Part shown: piece after piece, positions 1-11,566 of the stretch | Layout: each line of letters begins with the position of its first letter | How positions within the stretch are numbered: position 1 is the first letter of the stretch | NCBI GenBank assembly: GCA_002900995.3 | Contig: CM035314.1 | Location: 651,252 to 715,251, forward strand | Origin: Ganoderma boninense | Taxonomy: Eukaryota > Basidiomycota > Agaricomycetes > Polyporales > Polyporaceae | DNA length: 64,000 bases | Direction: 5' to 3' | Position numbers and translations under genes: made by a program | Notes under the pieces: generated by a model | The model's database searches: none | Seen by the model: the letters and a program-made list of their open reading frames with translations, nothing else | What the model was told of the DNA's origin: nothing

Positions 1-948
1 TGAGGTCCCGCTCCTTCTCGTCGACGTCGTCCGCATGCTCCTTCGCGGCCTCAGACATCCTCTCATAGTCCGCGTCTCCAGGACGGAGACGTGTCGCGGT
101 AGGGTCGACGCCAAGCTGCTCATCCGAGCACAGAGAGATCCGCCATAGGATGTCGCAAAAGAACTCCCACTCCCGCGTGTAGTCGAACGAGCGCGTGACG
201 ATCGTCCCCGACCGGTCCCACCGGACGAAGCGCGCGCGCTTTCCGACCACGACGAGCATGAACAGCGCGATACGGTGCTGGACCGCGTGCAGCAGCTCCG
301 AGTAGCTGATGCACTGCCCGCGGCCCTTCTTGCGAGACAGTGCCTCGCTGCTGATGCTGTCGCCCTTGCTGTCGTCCCATGGATCGAGGCTGTTCTCGTC
401 CCGCTTGAACTCGACGGGGATCGCTTGATCGGGCCACGCCTGCCGGCCGTTAGTGGGCGCGTGCTCGGCGTGGTATAAGGCGGCGTCGACCTTCTGCTTG
501 TCGCTGTCGAGCGTCGACGGGTCGGGGCGCTCACCGCACTCGCGCATCTTGAAGCCGGGGACGAGGTTGTGGTCGTTGACGGCCTTTGTCTGGGACAGCA
601 GGGTAAGCCCCTCAACCACCGGATGGCGCGATCAAGACTGCGACTTACGAATAGGCGGCGGACCACGATCTCCAAGGGTCGGTCAGCCTTCAAGAGCTCT
701 GCGAAGGGGTTTTCGGTTAACTTGGGTTTCTGCTCGAGGATCGCCGGGTCGGTGGGGGCAGGGAAGAACGCGTTGCAGAATTCGTCCTTGTCGACGGGAA
801 CGGCGGCGTGGGCCATGTCGTCGGCAAACTTGCGGCGTCGCTGGTCGAGCTTCTCGCGGTCGGGGTCAGAGAAGAGAGACTCCTGGTCCCGAGTCCTGTT
901 GTTGTTGGAGAGAGGCGTACCCGTGGAGAAGTGAGAGGGTTGAGCCAT
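1..948 (-). CDS. FunK1 fungal-type protein kinase, copy A (partial, runs off left edge)
   Basis: This is the 5' part of a FunK1-type kinase gene whose 3' part lies outside the window. Exon 1 is 948-649 (100 codons, starts MAQPSHFSTG) and exon 2 runs from 589 to beyond position 1; the intron begins GTAAGT and ends CCCAG, phase 0. The visible part covers the N-terminal region and the start of the kinase N-lobe (VGKRARFVRWDRSGTIV), and ends before the Gly-rich loop. It is nearly identical to copy B at 3,300-6,174, including intron positions, so it is a tandem duplicate. FunK1 proteins are serine/threonine-type kinases by fold; substrates are unknown. No stop or frameshift is seen in the 589 bases of exon 2 present here. 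Confidence 0.85.
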   Translation of the reverse strand, partial: MAQPSHFSTGTPLSNNNRTRDQESLFSDPDREKLDQRRRKFADDMAHAAVPVDKDEFCNAFFPAPTDPAILEQKPKLTENPFAELLKADRPLEIVVRRLFVSRSLDRAIRWLRGLPCCPRQRPSTTTTSSPASRCASAVSAPTRRRSTATSRRSTPPYTTPSTRPLTAGRRGPIKRSPSSSSGTRTASIHGTTARATASAARHCLARRAAGSASATRSCCTRSSTVSRCSCSSWSESARASSGGTGRGRSSRARSTTRGSGSSFATSYGGSLCARMSSLASTLPRHVSVLETRTMRGCLRPRRSMRTTSTRRSGTS

Positions 949-1460
949 AGTACGAGTGGGGGTAGAGGTTATGACTTACGAGGATTGGAGGGAGGAGGCG
1001 CTTTATAGAGGTGGCGGTCGTGGTTGAAAATGACGGTCGAACGTGACTGACTCGAGTGGCCCAGGAGTCCACGTCACGGACGGGAAAGGAAAGGGACACG
1101 AATTAAGGGATGCCCTTGTATTATTTAACGCTGGGAACAAAAGACTTTCACGAGCGGGGGGCTGCGGCAGGACAAAGGAGAGGATGGAGGGTGATGGTGG
1201 CGGTTCGAGTTCAAGTTGGGTTACCAAATCGGGCGGCACGAGGCTCGCTTGTGAGGACCACGAAGCGCTCGCACACAGCCGACTCGAGCCCCGGGTTCGG
1301 CCATGGCCGCGTGGTAAAACTGCGATTTTCTGACACAAAACATTTAGGGAAGAATGGATTCTGTGCAATTCAAGTTGGTGGAGTACCCTCTGTGCCAGGA
1401 CGAGGCTCAGAGGAGGAAGCTGGTGGTTAGAACTCGCACTCGCAGAAACACCGCCACCGG
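949..1460 (-). repeat. Upstream half of the A/B segmental duplication
   Basis: This noncoding stretch upstream of copy A aligns closely with 6,175-6,690 upstream of copy B (shared landmarks: the TATA region, a run around 1,080-1,140 reading AAAGGAAAGGGACACGAATT, and the end near 1,430-1,460). It shows that the duplicated unit includes about 500 bp of 5' flank as well as the kinase gene. No open gene is seen in it. Confidence 0.75.
1011..1017 (-). promoter_or_regulatory. TATA box of copy A
   Basis: TATAAAG on the minus strand lies 63 bases upstream of the ATG at 948, at the same relative place as the TATAAAA of copy B. Confidence 0.5.
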
Positions 1461-1663
1461 TAGCGCCTCATCTTGGGTCAGGACCATGCCTCAAAGACGC
1501 CATTGTCATGCCGTGAGTCGCCCTCTGATCTCGCGCTACCTTTGGCTAAGCCGTTCAACGGACGCCGGCCAGCGACGCAGTACCACCAGTGCCACGTGAG
1601 GCACTGCGGCCACCCGAGACACAATACCGTTACAGGACGTGCGGGACATGTCGAGCCCCGGCG

Positions 1664-1813
1664 CGCCATTTCGACTTCAGTAAGTGCGTCTGCGTTTTCA
1701 AGCTTGGCGAAGACATTGGTGGTTGGGATATTGGGTGGAGGGCGGCGTCCATAACATGAAAGCAGCTCGTCGAGGAACTCTGAGGTATCGAGCTGTACCG
1801 CGGAGTTTAGCAT
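1664..1813 (-). pseudogene. Orphan FunK1 first exon (gene relic)
   Basis: The minus-strand ATG at 1,813 opens about 50 codons beginning MLNSAVQLDTSEFLDELL and containing NVFAKLENADAL. This matches the first exon of the FunK1 genes at 23,172 (MANSAVELNMDQFF, NPFESLEHADAL) and 11,566. Similarity stops after about codon 50 and no second exon, Gly-rich loop or HRD motif follows on the minus strand below 1,660. It is read as the remains of a deleted FunK1 gene of the D/F/G sub-type, distinct from flanking copies A and B. Confidence 0.6.
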
Positions 1814-2200
1814 GCCGAGCGAGGAGACTCAGCGCAGTGGTTGGTGGTTGATGATCGGACAACGGGTGCCGGAGGATGGTTCCGATCAAGCCACAAGTAC
1901 GCCTGTATCCTAAGCAGCGAATTCCCGTGGTGAGGAGTGCAGGTGTTGCTAGCCGTTAAGTGCGAGAAGCAGACGATGAAGAGACTGAGTCGGAGGTGGC
2001 ACTCGCCGATGCTCAACGTTCTGACAGGCGCCCAAGGACGTCTATTTGGTTCTCTATTCCGCCCTTCGCCACCAGTCCCGGTCCCGCTCTTGCTCTCGCG
2101 TGAGCTCACTTTATCGTTGGTGCTTGCTGCTCGTACTATATACAGTGTTTCCTCTTGTCTCCGGCCAACCCCGTCTCCCCTCACCCCTCCCGGGCGTTCC

Positions 2201-2346
2201 CTCCCGCGAAAACCAAGCGAGGAGAGACTGTAGCCTCCCATCGAGTGGCAACCCCGCCTCGCGAAAAGCAAGCGAGGAGAGATTGTTTACCCATGCCTAT
2301 TGCCGCATGAGCCCTCGACGTCTTCCGTAAAAACCAAGCGGAGATG
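2201..2346 (+). repeat. Three diverged short direct repeats
   Basis: A motif centred on GCGAAAACCAAGCGAGGAGA occurs at 2,201-2,230, again at 2,256-2,285 with few changes, and in a shorter diverged form at 2,321-2,346. Spacing is about 55-65 bp. Function unknown. Confidence 0.45.
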
Positions 2347-3299
2347 TACGATGGCTCTCTGCATCACAGATACGTGCTTCCCTTCCACACCGTACCACTC
2401 TCAATGGCTTCAGACACCATCTTCATGCTGCTCTCCGACACCGCCTCGCTCTTCGTATCCCAGCCCACCAACAAATCTGCTAGGAGCGTCTCTTCATCCA
2501 CAACACCCCTAGCTCCACACCATGACATCCGGTGACGGTCTGCGTGACGTGGGCTGCACCTCCTTTTCTCTCGTCGACAAGGTCTCCTACCTTCCTTCTC
2601 ACCTGCGCCGGGTTTTCTTCATTTGTTACCCTCGTCCCTGATGCTGTGCTTGTTGGGTACCAGGTAGCCTATATTATGTTGCCACGACAGCCTAAAAACA
2701 CAAAACCTGCGTGCCCTGCGATGTCGTGCAGGATAATGACATGCATGCCATAGCCTAGTGCATGATCTTTGCGTGCCATGGCGGCGTATTAGCCAGCACG
2801 CGGGGCCTATGCGACATGCTAGATACGTTATTTAAGCGCGGGGTCGCGGATGACCTAGATACGTAGCTAATGTAGGGACGTAGCTGTGTAAGCGTACGAG
2901 TTATCCGAAATCCATCCCACCTTCCCCCCCCCCCGCGTTTAGCGCTCTTTGCTCTTGGACAGGCCATCGAACTGTAAGCATTACCGTACAGTACAGCATG
3001 ATATAGCAGATTAACTTCTCTCTCGGTACCCTTGACTCACTGACAGTTCAGTATGATCCTGCGCAGATGAGTCAACAGCGTTACGTAGTGTCAGGAAGGG
3101 GGACTAGATGCCGCACACCGAGGCTGGCTGATAACTCATCTTCACAATGCAGTCCATTGCACCGTACTATAAATACCGATAATAAAATCTCGTCACGGGA
3201 AACCACGTCCAGAAGGAGTCATAGCAAACAAGAACGCTGCAGTAACTCATCGACGACAAAACAGTGTCCGAAAAAGCGTCCGGCGAACCAACATCAGTG

Positions 3300-6174
3300 C
3301 TAGTGTTGCTTCTGCTTTTCATATCCCGTTACGTAGGGAGGGACGAGCGCCTTCTTCTCTGGCGTCTTCGGAGGCCGCGGAGCAGTCAAGAGAGGCATAG
3401 AGGCTGCGAAAGCCGGCCCATCCGTCTTCTGCCTCTTGTTGCTCGCGAGCGTCGCAGGAAGCGTGGGGCCCCCAGCCAGGAGCGGCGGACGGAAGTCCTT
3501 GTCGACGCGGTCGCCCACCTTGTCGTTCCGCCGCCACGGCTTGCACCCCTCCGGCGTGGCCGCGATGGTCGTCTGCAGGAGCTTGACCATGGCTTTGTGC
3601 CTGAGGACCTTCTTGTGGAGCGCCCACTCCTCGTTCGACGGCTGCACGATGCTGCGACCGAACTTGATCAGGGAGTGGCCATCCTCATCCTCGTCCTCCG
3701 AGTCGGAGTCGAACTCGGCAAAATCCTGGTCGGGGCGGAGCTGGCGCATGGGCGCGGAGTCGTCCGGGACCTGAGCGAGAGTGCTCTCCGGTGCGGGTCG
3801 CAGCTTCAGCTTGCTGCGCTCGCGCTGGTACTGCGCGACGACGTGGTTGCCTCTGAACCACCGGAGGAAGTTGGTGAGCAGGTGGTCCATGGGGCTGTCG
3901 AACTCCACGAAGGTGCTGTCAGCAGCGGCGACAACGAGGGTGCCGCTCTTGATGGCCGCCATCTTCTCGTTTCCACAGATGTATGTGTCGCCTTTGACTC
4001 CGAAGGTGTCAAAGAATGAGCTGAGCCATGTTCCAACGGCAGGCCCGTCGAGGTTGGAGCGGAGGTAGCGCACTGCATAATAAAGGAGGACATAGAAAAA
4101 GGCCTCGAGCTCGTCGCACAGCTCGACCTCCTTCGGGCCAGAAAGGAGCGCGACGGACAGGAACTGCCAGGTACCCTAAAGAAAACATTGAGCGACCCGC
4201 ATTGAGGTATATGTAATGTTGACAACTACTCACCGTCCGTTCGGGTTGACGGCCAAGCCCTCGGTAGTCCTTCGGCTTGGACATTTCCCAGTCAGCGAGG
4301 AGACCGGTCCACTTGATTGCCGCCGCGCCGCGAGCGTCCTTGACAACCTTGGGGAGAATGAGAAGGTTGCCGCCGCTGACGTCCCGATGTAGCACGGGGT
4401 TCGAAGGCTTCGTGTACGCATGATAGTGCGCTGTGGGTGATACTTTAGACAATGTTCCAGATCGTAATCACAAAGGGCTCACCGTATATGCAGTCCAATA
4501 CGAGGGACGCGAGCTGCTGGCCATCTGTGAAGTTCGAGAGTGGCATTGCGACCTCCTTCTCGACGAGGCGGTAGTGCTTGTGGAGTCGCAGGGGACAGTC
4601 TTCCCGGAACTGCGAGTAGCCAATGGTACAGTCCTCCGTTCTCGACTCATCGTCGCACTTGCGTTTGCGGGACGCCGAAGATGAACAAGTGGAGGACGTC
4701 CGGGGATTCGACGAGGGGGGCGAGGAGGGGGCGGGGTAGTGGGGCTTTGACGGGGGTGACGGATGCGGGTTCTTCGCCTCCCACCAATCAGGAGTCAAGG
4801 TGACCTGGGCTTCGATATCGCCGTGGCAGAGCAGCGTGGGGACATGCTTAACTCCGGCATTGTTTAGTCGTCGTAAAAGATCGCCCTCCTTATCGACGAG
4901 GAGGTAGTGCGCGCGCCAAGCATCTTTCAACCACACGAACTTGCCCGTCTGACAGTCTAGGGCAACGTAGCCACGCGTCCCGCGACCTGACATGCCTCGC
5001 GCGCGGAATGTCGGCTTCGCGACGAGGAACCGACGAGTAGCCTTGGCGTACTTTGCGTCCCTGTCGTCCTCGGTGTCTTTGGCGTCCCTATCGTCCTTGT
5101 CGTCCTCAGCGTCCTTGACGATGGGGACTTCGACGCGGTACCGGGGCCAAGGCGAAACAACAGACTCAGAAAACATCTTGCGCACGTACTTGTAGACGCA
5201 GTCGTCCGCCGGGATCTCGCCAGGCTTAAGGTCGCGCTCCTTCTCGTCGACATCGTCCGCGTGCTTCTTCGCGGCCTCGGACATCCTCTCGTAGTCGGCG
5301 TCCCCAGGACGAAGGCGCGTCGCGGTAGGGTCGACGCCAAGCTGCTCATCTGAGCACAAAGAGATGCGCCACAGTATGTCGCAAAAGAACTCCCACTCCT
5401 GCGTGTAGTCGAACGAGCGCGTGACGATCGTCCCCGACCGGTCCCACCGGACGAAGCGCGCGCGCTTTCCGACCACGACGAGCATGAACAGCGCGATACG
5501 GTGCTGGACCGCGTGCAGCAGCTCCGAGTAGCTGATGCACTGCCCGCGGCCCTTCTTCCGTGCCGCCGCCTCGCTGCTGATGTCCTCGCCCTTGCTGTCG
5601 TCCCAGGGATCGAGGCTGTTCTCGTCCCGCTTGAACTCGACGGGGATCGCTTGATCGGGCCACGCCTGGCGGCCGTCGGTCGGCGCGTGCTCGGCGTGGT
5701 AGAAGGCGGCATCGACCTTTTGCTTGTCGCTGTCGAGGGTGGAGGGGTCAGGGCGCTCTCCGCACTTGCACATCTTGAAGCCGGGGACTAGGTTGTGGTC
5801 GTTGACGGCCTTGGTCTGGGATGCCATGGTAAGTTCTTCAACCACCTCATAGCGCGATGAGGACTGCAACTTACGAAGAGACGGCGGACCACGATCTCCA
5901 AGGGTCGATCGGCCTTCAAGAGCTCTGCGAAGGGGTTTTCGGTCAACTTGGGTTTCTGCTCGAGGACGGCCGGGTCGGTGGGGGCAGGGAAGAACGCGTT
6001 GCAGAATTCGTCCTTGTCGACGGGAACGGCGGCGTGGGCCATGTCGTCGGCAAACTTGCGGCGTCGCTGGTCGAGCTTCTCGCGGTCGGGGTCAGAGAAG
6101 AGAGACTCCTGGTCCCGAGTCCTGTTGTTGTTGGAGAGAGGTGTGCCCGTGGAGAAGTGAGAGGGTTGAGCCAT
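3300..6174 (-). CDS. FunK1 fungal-type protein kinase, copy B
   Basis: Complete four-exon gene: 6174-5875, 5815-4483, 4430-4234, 4175-3300 (901 aa), intron phases 0, 1, 0, all GT-AG. Exon 1 (MAQPSHFSTG) and the first part of exon 2 are an N-terminal region; the kinase core follows with a Gly-rich loop GRGTRGYVA (about 4,964-4,992), the β3 lysine in FVWLKDAW, the catalytic loop HRDVSGGN (4,366-4,389) and ADWEMSK in place of DFG (near 4,290). All catalytic residues expected of FunK1 are present, so it is probably active. A low-complexity acidic and lysine-rich insert (repeats of DDRDAK) precedes the Gly-rich loop. The C-terminal 290 residues start GTWQF, as in all copies here, and end with a basic tail. 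Tandem duplicate of copy A. Start chosen by identity with A and a downstream-facing TATA box. Confidence 0.9.
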
Positions 6175-6690
6175 GGTACGTGTGAGGGGAGAGGATGCAA
6201 CTTACGAGGTTGAAGAGGGGGGAGGCGTTTTATAGATGGCGGGTCGTGGTTGAAAAGTGACTGACTCGAGTGGCCCGGAAGTCCACGTCACAGACGGGAA
6301 AGGAAAGGGACACGAATTGAGGAATTCCCTTGTATTATTTAACGCTGAGAACAAAAGGCTTTCGCGAGCGGGGGGGCTGCGGCAGGACAAAGGAGAGGAT
6401 GAAGGGTGATGGTGGCGGTTCGAGTTCAAGTTGGGTTGCCAAATCGAGCGACACGAGGCTCGCTTGTGGACCGCGAAGCGCTCGCACGCAGCCGAGCCCT
6501 GGGATTCGGCCACGCCCCAGTCATGGTGAAGCTGCGAGTTTTCTGACACAAAACATCGAATTATTACGGAAGAATGAATTCTGCGGGATTCAAGTTGGTC
6601 GAGCTTCCTACTTTTGAGTCTGTGGGACGAGGAGGAAGCTGGTGGTTAGAACTCGAACTTCCAGAAACACCGCCACTGGTAGCGCTGATG
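6175..6690 (-). repeat. Upstream half of the A/B segmental duplication (copy B side)
   Basis: Noncoding 5' flank of copy B, closely similar to 949-1,460. Small indels distinguish the two copies, for example around 1,020-1,045 versus 6,240-6,260. It carries the TATA box of copy B. Confidence 0.75.
6228..6234 (-). promoter_or_regulatory. TATA box of copy B
   Basis: TATAAAA on the minus strand, 54 bases upstream of the ATG at 6,174. Confidence 0.6.
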
Positions 6691-7201
6691 GCCTCCGATC
6701 CCTTCTGATCCGTCGCGCGCTTCCAGGGGACGGATGGCAAATCGCGCTTGACTGCAGCTCCCTACAAAAACTTTCACATTTAATATCCCAAAGGCCCAAG
6801 CACATGGATCATGGATGAATCACGGCAGGAAGAGGTCTCCACCAAAATTCTATGCCAGGAGCGTGGATTGAACACGCGACCTCAGCTCATCCTGCTCACG
6901 TAATACATACCATCATCTGCTACCCATGGAATTGGGCTTCAACCCCTCTCAAACCCCTCTTGCTCTTCATCCAAGTACTTACTTCATAATTACCTGCTAC
7001 TTACGCGGCGACCCCTCCAAGTCAAGCTCGCCAGTATCCATGAAGGGCCAATCGCCTGACTGCTCTGTGTAACTCCCCTTATCAATTGCCACAACTTGAA
7101 GCAATACTCGCACTTTTAGTGCGGCCCGCGCTCGCACGCACACTTGTCTGATCACCCACGCTCGTTCTCCCCGAATCCCACCCATCATACCGAAGACCAT
7201 C
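6691..7201. other. Intergenic, between divergent copy B and the SDR gene
   Basis: No gene seen. It holds a tRNA 3'-half-like hairpin on the minus strand (6,853-6,880; see rejected items) and presumably the promoter of the plus-strand SDR gene. Confidence 0.5.
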
Positions 7202-8288
7202 ATGGCTACCAGCATGAAGACTATAGTCCTAATCACAGGCTCTTCCAAAGGCGGCATTGGCTTCGCGTTGTACGCTTCCAACTCTTCATAAAGTATTCTG
7301 CATTCAAATGCTCACGTTTTGGCTCTTGGGTAGATGCGAAGCATTCGCTTCGAAGTGCTGTATCGTGTACGCGACCGCTCGCAGACCCGAGTCTCTCGAA
7401 GGGTTCTCGCAACCCAACATCCACCGTCTCACACTGGACGTCACGGATGACGAGAGCGTGAAGACAGCCGTGCAGACCGTTATCGATCAAGAGGGCCAGA
7501 TTGACATCCTGGTCAACAACGCGGGGATCAGCAACTCCTGTGAGCTACCCGCTGCCACTGCATGCTACCCTTCCCATTCCTGACCGATGTTGCTGACACT
7601 GACACTTTCAAATCCGATGTCTACAGCTCCCCTCATCGACGTCGAGATGGACGAGATCATGCGCATCTTCGACACCAACGTCTTCGCCACCATCCGTACC
7701 GCAAAGGCCGTCATCCCGCACATGGCCGCCCGCAAGCGCGGGACCGTCGTGAACGTCGGGTCCATCGCCGGGAACATGTCAGTACCCTCGAACCCCTATG
7801 ACCCTCAAGCTGACCTCCTTCTCCCGCTCCCGCTCGCGATCCTGATCTCTAGACCGATCCCATGGGGCGGCGTCTACTCCGCGACGAAAGCCGCGCTGCA
7901 CTCGCTCACCGACACGCTCTACATGGAGTGCAAGCCGCTCCACATCCACGTCGTCCTTCTCGCCCCGGGCGCCGTCCGCTCGAACATCGCTGTGAACCAG
8001 GCGCCGCGCGTCCGCCTGCCCCCGGACAGCCTCTACGCGGACTACGCCGACGCGGTTTTGAGGAGGCTCACGATGAGCCAGGCGAACGACCCGCTCCCGG
8101 CGGACGTGTTCGCGCGGACGACCGTGGACGCGGTGCTGCGCCCGGGAGGGCCGCCACGATACATGAGCCTGGGGAAGATGACGGGGTGGTACAGGGTGTA
8201 TGAATGGTTGCCACGCGGGTGGGTGTTGGACTGGTTTTGGAAGTGGATGGGCGAGGGGCCGAGGAAGGCTGCACAGAAGACGAAGTGA
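7202..8288 (+). CDS. Short-chain dehydrogenase/reductase, 1-acyl-DHAP reductase-like
   Basis: Four exons: 7202-7269, 7334-7539, 7627-7777, 7853-8288 (286 aa), intron phases 2, 1, 2; every junction restores one frame. The protein has the classical SDR signatures in order: cofactor loop TGSSKGGIG near residue 12, NNAG near 88, a serine in VGSIAG, and YSATK near 155, giving the Ser-Tyr-Lys catalytic set. The GGIG cofactor loop and the motif order resemble fungal AYR1-type reductases, which reduce 1-acyl-dihydroxyacetone phosphate with NADPH in phosphatidic acid synthesis at lipid droplets and ER; assignment to that subfamily is by resemblance only. A C-terminal aromatic stretch (WVLDWFWKWMG) may associate with membrane. 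It is the only non-kinase gene in the left array. Confidence 0.88.
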
Positions 8289-8913
8289 TCCGCTTGTGGG
8301 TGCGATTTTGCGGCTGTATGAGGCTGAGGCTGAGGCTGGATAGGCATTAAGGAATATGTGCGGCCCCACAGTTACGGCTCGCAGAGTTACATGCTCATGC
8401 CTTTTTGAATCGACTATCTGCGCACTTGCATCACCGTCAAGGATGAGGTACTCATTCTCTGTGAGCGTACGAAACGCGTTTGTCGAGTACTCACCGTTGG
8501 AATATAGGTATGGCAAACGAAAACCTGCTGTGTTTTGCAGTGATTGGGCATCACGCGAGGCCCTGTCTTGTCTGGGGCGAGTTCGACGGAGGGATCCAAT
8601 TATCATCTGACTGTCCTGAACCACGCGCCCGAGCAGCTCGAGCGTGAAAAAGAAATGCAAATCGAACGATGACAACCCTTTGAGAGTCTATGATACAAAT
8701 ACAGTGGGAACGCTACACTACGTCGGAAATATGCTATCGCAGGCTACCTTGACTACGGGTAAATACATAACTTAAGGGGTGCGAAGGGGTGGCGCAAAGC
8801 GGGAATCGAGTGGTCGGAGAAGGGAGTGTACACCTAAAATGCCGGCAACGGTGGGTGTGACGGGATATCGCAATGGACAGACCCTCGTTGCAAGTAGCGT
8901 ACACGACCGGCAC
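8289..8913. other. Intergenic between convergent SDR and FunK1 copy D
   Basis: 3' flanks of two converging genes. No gene, RNA or clear repeat seen; reading frames here are short and lack splice support. Confidence 0.5.
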
Positions 8914-11566
8914 CTATCGCCTGGCGCGGATGGGGTGCGTGCGCGCATTCGTCCGTGCTCGCCGTGTCGACGCGCGCAAGCGAGCAGGAAGGGACACATT
9001 GCGTTCGGGGCCGGACGTCCGCTGCCGCTTGTTGCTTCGCGGTGACGCATCCTCTGAAGGGGCCCCGGGTGCGGCCTCAGACTTCCTGGACCCGTGAGGA
9101 TGTGCCGGTGGCGGAGAGGCGGAGATGGAGGGCGGAGCATTGATACGGTCGTTCGACCACCATCGCGGGTGGCGGAGCATCCGCGCGAGGTGCGCGATCA
9201 TGAATGTGTGGTCCGCGACCTTGCGCGCGAGCTCGCGGTCCTCGGGTGTCGGCGTGTGGTAGTCTGGGAGCGGCTCGCTGAGCTGGGCTTCCCACCTGGC
9301 GACGTCCGCAGGGTCCAGATCGGCATCGATGTCGTCATCGAACTCCCGCATTATGAAGGCGGGCGCGAGCAAAGGCGACTCGGGTTGTGTCTCGGGACAG
9401 GGCCAGGGAGGGGGCGGAGCCCTGGTGACAGCCTCGTAGTTCATGACCTTGTAGTGTGCGCGGAGGATTTTGAGGATCGTGGAGAGAGCGCCGTCCATGG
9501 GGCTGTCGAAGAACAGGGGGCCTTCCAGTGGTGAATCGATCTCCAGCACGCCGCTTTCTTCGATGGCGAGAGACTTCGCCCCGCATGTGTACATTCGCTC
9601 GGGTCCGGCGTAGCTATGGAAGTAGCTGTCGATCCAGGATGAGACGTTGGTGCAATTGGAATGGAGGTAGCGGACGGCGTAGTATACGAGAAGATGGAAG
9701 AATGACTCGAGTTCGTCGGAGACCTTGACTGGTTTTGTGATGTGGTTGAGCAAGTTAACGGACATGAACTCGTACGTTCCCTATACTCGACTCCGTCACT
9801 AATCTGCGCGCGCGTATAGTGAAAAAAGATTCACGTACCATCCGATCGACCTGCGTCTGCTTAGAAGCTGCATTTTGGGCATCCACTGGCCGAGACAGCT
9901 CCCAGTCGCTCAGGACTCCGGTCCACACGACCGTAGGATTGTTGCCATGCTTATCGCACTTGATCTTGGGTAGGATCAAAATGTTGCCTCCGCTGATGTC
10001 GCAGTGGAGGAGTTGAGCCTGGGGATATGTAGCTGCCTTATGATGGGCTGTTGGGACGTCGATTAGCACATATCATGTATGACGAAAGGTCAATGCCACT
10101 TGCCCAGTAAGCAATCCAACACGACGGACACCAATTGTCGCCCATACTGGAAGTTTCTGAGTGGCATGCAAACTTCCTCGACGACGATCCGATAGTGCAC
10201 ATGTTGGCGGAGTGGACAGTTTGAGTGGAGGGTAGCGTTGGGACTGTGCAGGGACATGCGGATAGCAGTCTTTTGTTGCGCCTGTCGCTTTCGCTTCTTG
10301 CTTCCGGGGGATGCGGAGGAAGCAAGCGTGATCGACGATGAGCGAGACGACGAAGGCGCAGGTGGTCGCAACGACGTTGAAGGGTCGCAGTGTTTGCGCT
10401 CCCACCACACAGCACTAATGGTGCTCTGTCCACCAACGTCCCCGTCGCACACCAGAGTGGGGACGTTTGGGACGCCAGCCGAGTTGAGCTTCCGAAGGAC
10501 ATCACCTTCGGTCTCGGCGAGCATGTACGACGCGCGCCACGCGTCCTTGAGCCACACAAATCGGTGCGTCTTGCAGTCATATGCGACGTAGCCACACGTT
10601 CCGCGACCCAGGAATTCACCAGACCTGAACGAAGGCTTGCAGACGAGATAATCGCGGGTCGTCTGACCGTCACGAACCGTGACCCTATGGCGAGGCCAAT
10701 CGCGAGCAAGTGACTCTGAGAACATAGAGCGGACGTACCGGAAGACGGGAGAACCACCGAAATCACTTGGTTCGACTGGTTGTTCAGCATCGTCCAGATC
10801 AGATGGATTTCTGAGAGCGAGGAAGTCCATCCGGGTGAAGTCTACGTCTCCGGGCAGGATGCGAGTGGCTGTGGGGTCAAAGCCGAGGGCGATATCGTCG
10901 AGTTGCGAGGCGCGCCAGAGGAGGTCGCATAGAACGTGAGGATCTTCGTAGTAGTCTACCGATGGTGTCGTGATTATCCCAGCACGGTCCAGGCGGAGGA
11001 AACGGAAACGACGGCCAATGACGAGGATCATGAACAGGAATACTCTGTGTTGGGCAGCGAAGAGTAGATCGGCAACTGTGGAGATGCGTTCTAGGATACG
11101 ATTACGCGATTTTTCAGTCGCATTGAGGTTTCGTGAATCTGGGTTGTCGAAAGGATCGACGGTATGGCGATGTGAATAGACCTCGATAGGAACCTTATGG
11201 TCCGACCATCGAGGTTGCCCTTCTGGTGGAACGTGAGCGGTACGGAAGATCGCAGTGGAGTCGTGAAGAGATGGCTTGTCAGCAACTGGGTCGAAATAAT
11301 GCGTGTATCTTGAACAGGTCGAACCCGGCGTGAGATCATTGTCATTGATTGTGGTGACCTGACATGAAGGTCAGCCTCAGCGACAAGAGCGACCGAGAAC
11401 GACTCACAAGAAGCTCAGAGATGACATTCCCAGCGAGCTTTTTTGCACCTTTGGCTGAGTCGAATGGGTTATGATTCGACGTGGATGGAGATGGGATCAC
11501 GCCCTGCGTAGCAGTTAAGAATGCGTAGTTGAACTCGGGTATGTCCAACTGAACGGCGGAGGCCAT
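8914..11566 (-). CDS. FunK1 fungal-type protein kinase, copy D
   Basis: Four exons: 11566-11408, 11358-10104, 10047-9839, 9780-8914 (829 aa), phases 0, 1, 0. Intron 2 uses a GC donor (GCAAGT at 10,103-10,098) with a CAG acceptor; no GT donor fits the frame and the family's exon boundary. Exon 1 encodes the short sub-type N-terminus (MASAVQLDIP). Motifs: Gly-rich loop GRGTCGYVA, β3 lysine in FVWLKDAW, catalytic loop HCDISGGN (9,983-10,006; Arg of HRD replaced by Cys), and SDWELSR for DFG. The aspartates, lysine and asparagine are kept, so activity is likely. The C-terminus is Arg-rich (ASTRRAR), like that of copy F. An in-frame ATG 51 bases upstream (11,617) exists, but the chosen start matches the paralogues. 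Confidence 0.88.

Larger units (their letters stand above)
1461..3299. other. Intergenic region between FunK1 copies A and B
   Basis: No intact gene is visible. The region contains an orphan FunK1 first exon (1,664-1,813, minus) and a set of three short diverged direct repeats (2,201-2,346). The rest (2,350-3,300) has only short unsupported reading frames, a C-tract near 2,925, and the 3' flank of copy B. Confidence 0.6.

Noticed and set aside
6853..6880. tRNA-like 3' half on the minus strand (5 bp T-stem, TTCAATC loop, TCCTGGC acceptor strand)
   Set aside because: No matching 5' acceptor strand (GCCAGGA) or regular anticodon arm with T33 lies upstream on that strand, so an intact tRNA cannot be drawn; it could be a tRNA relic or chance.
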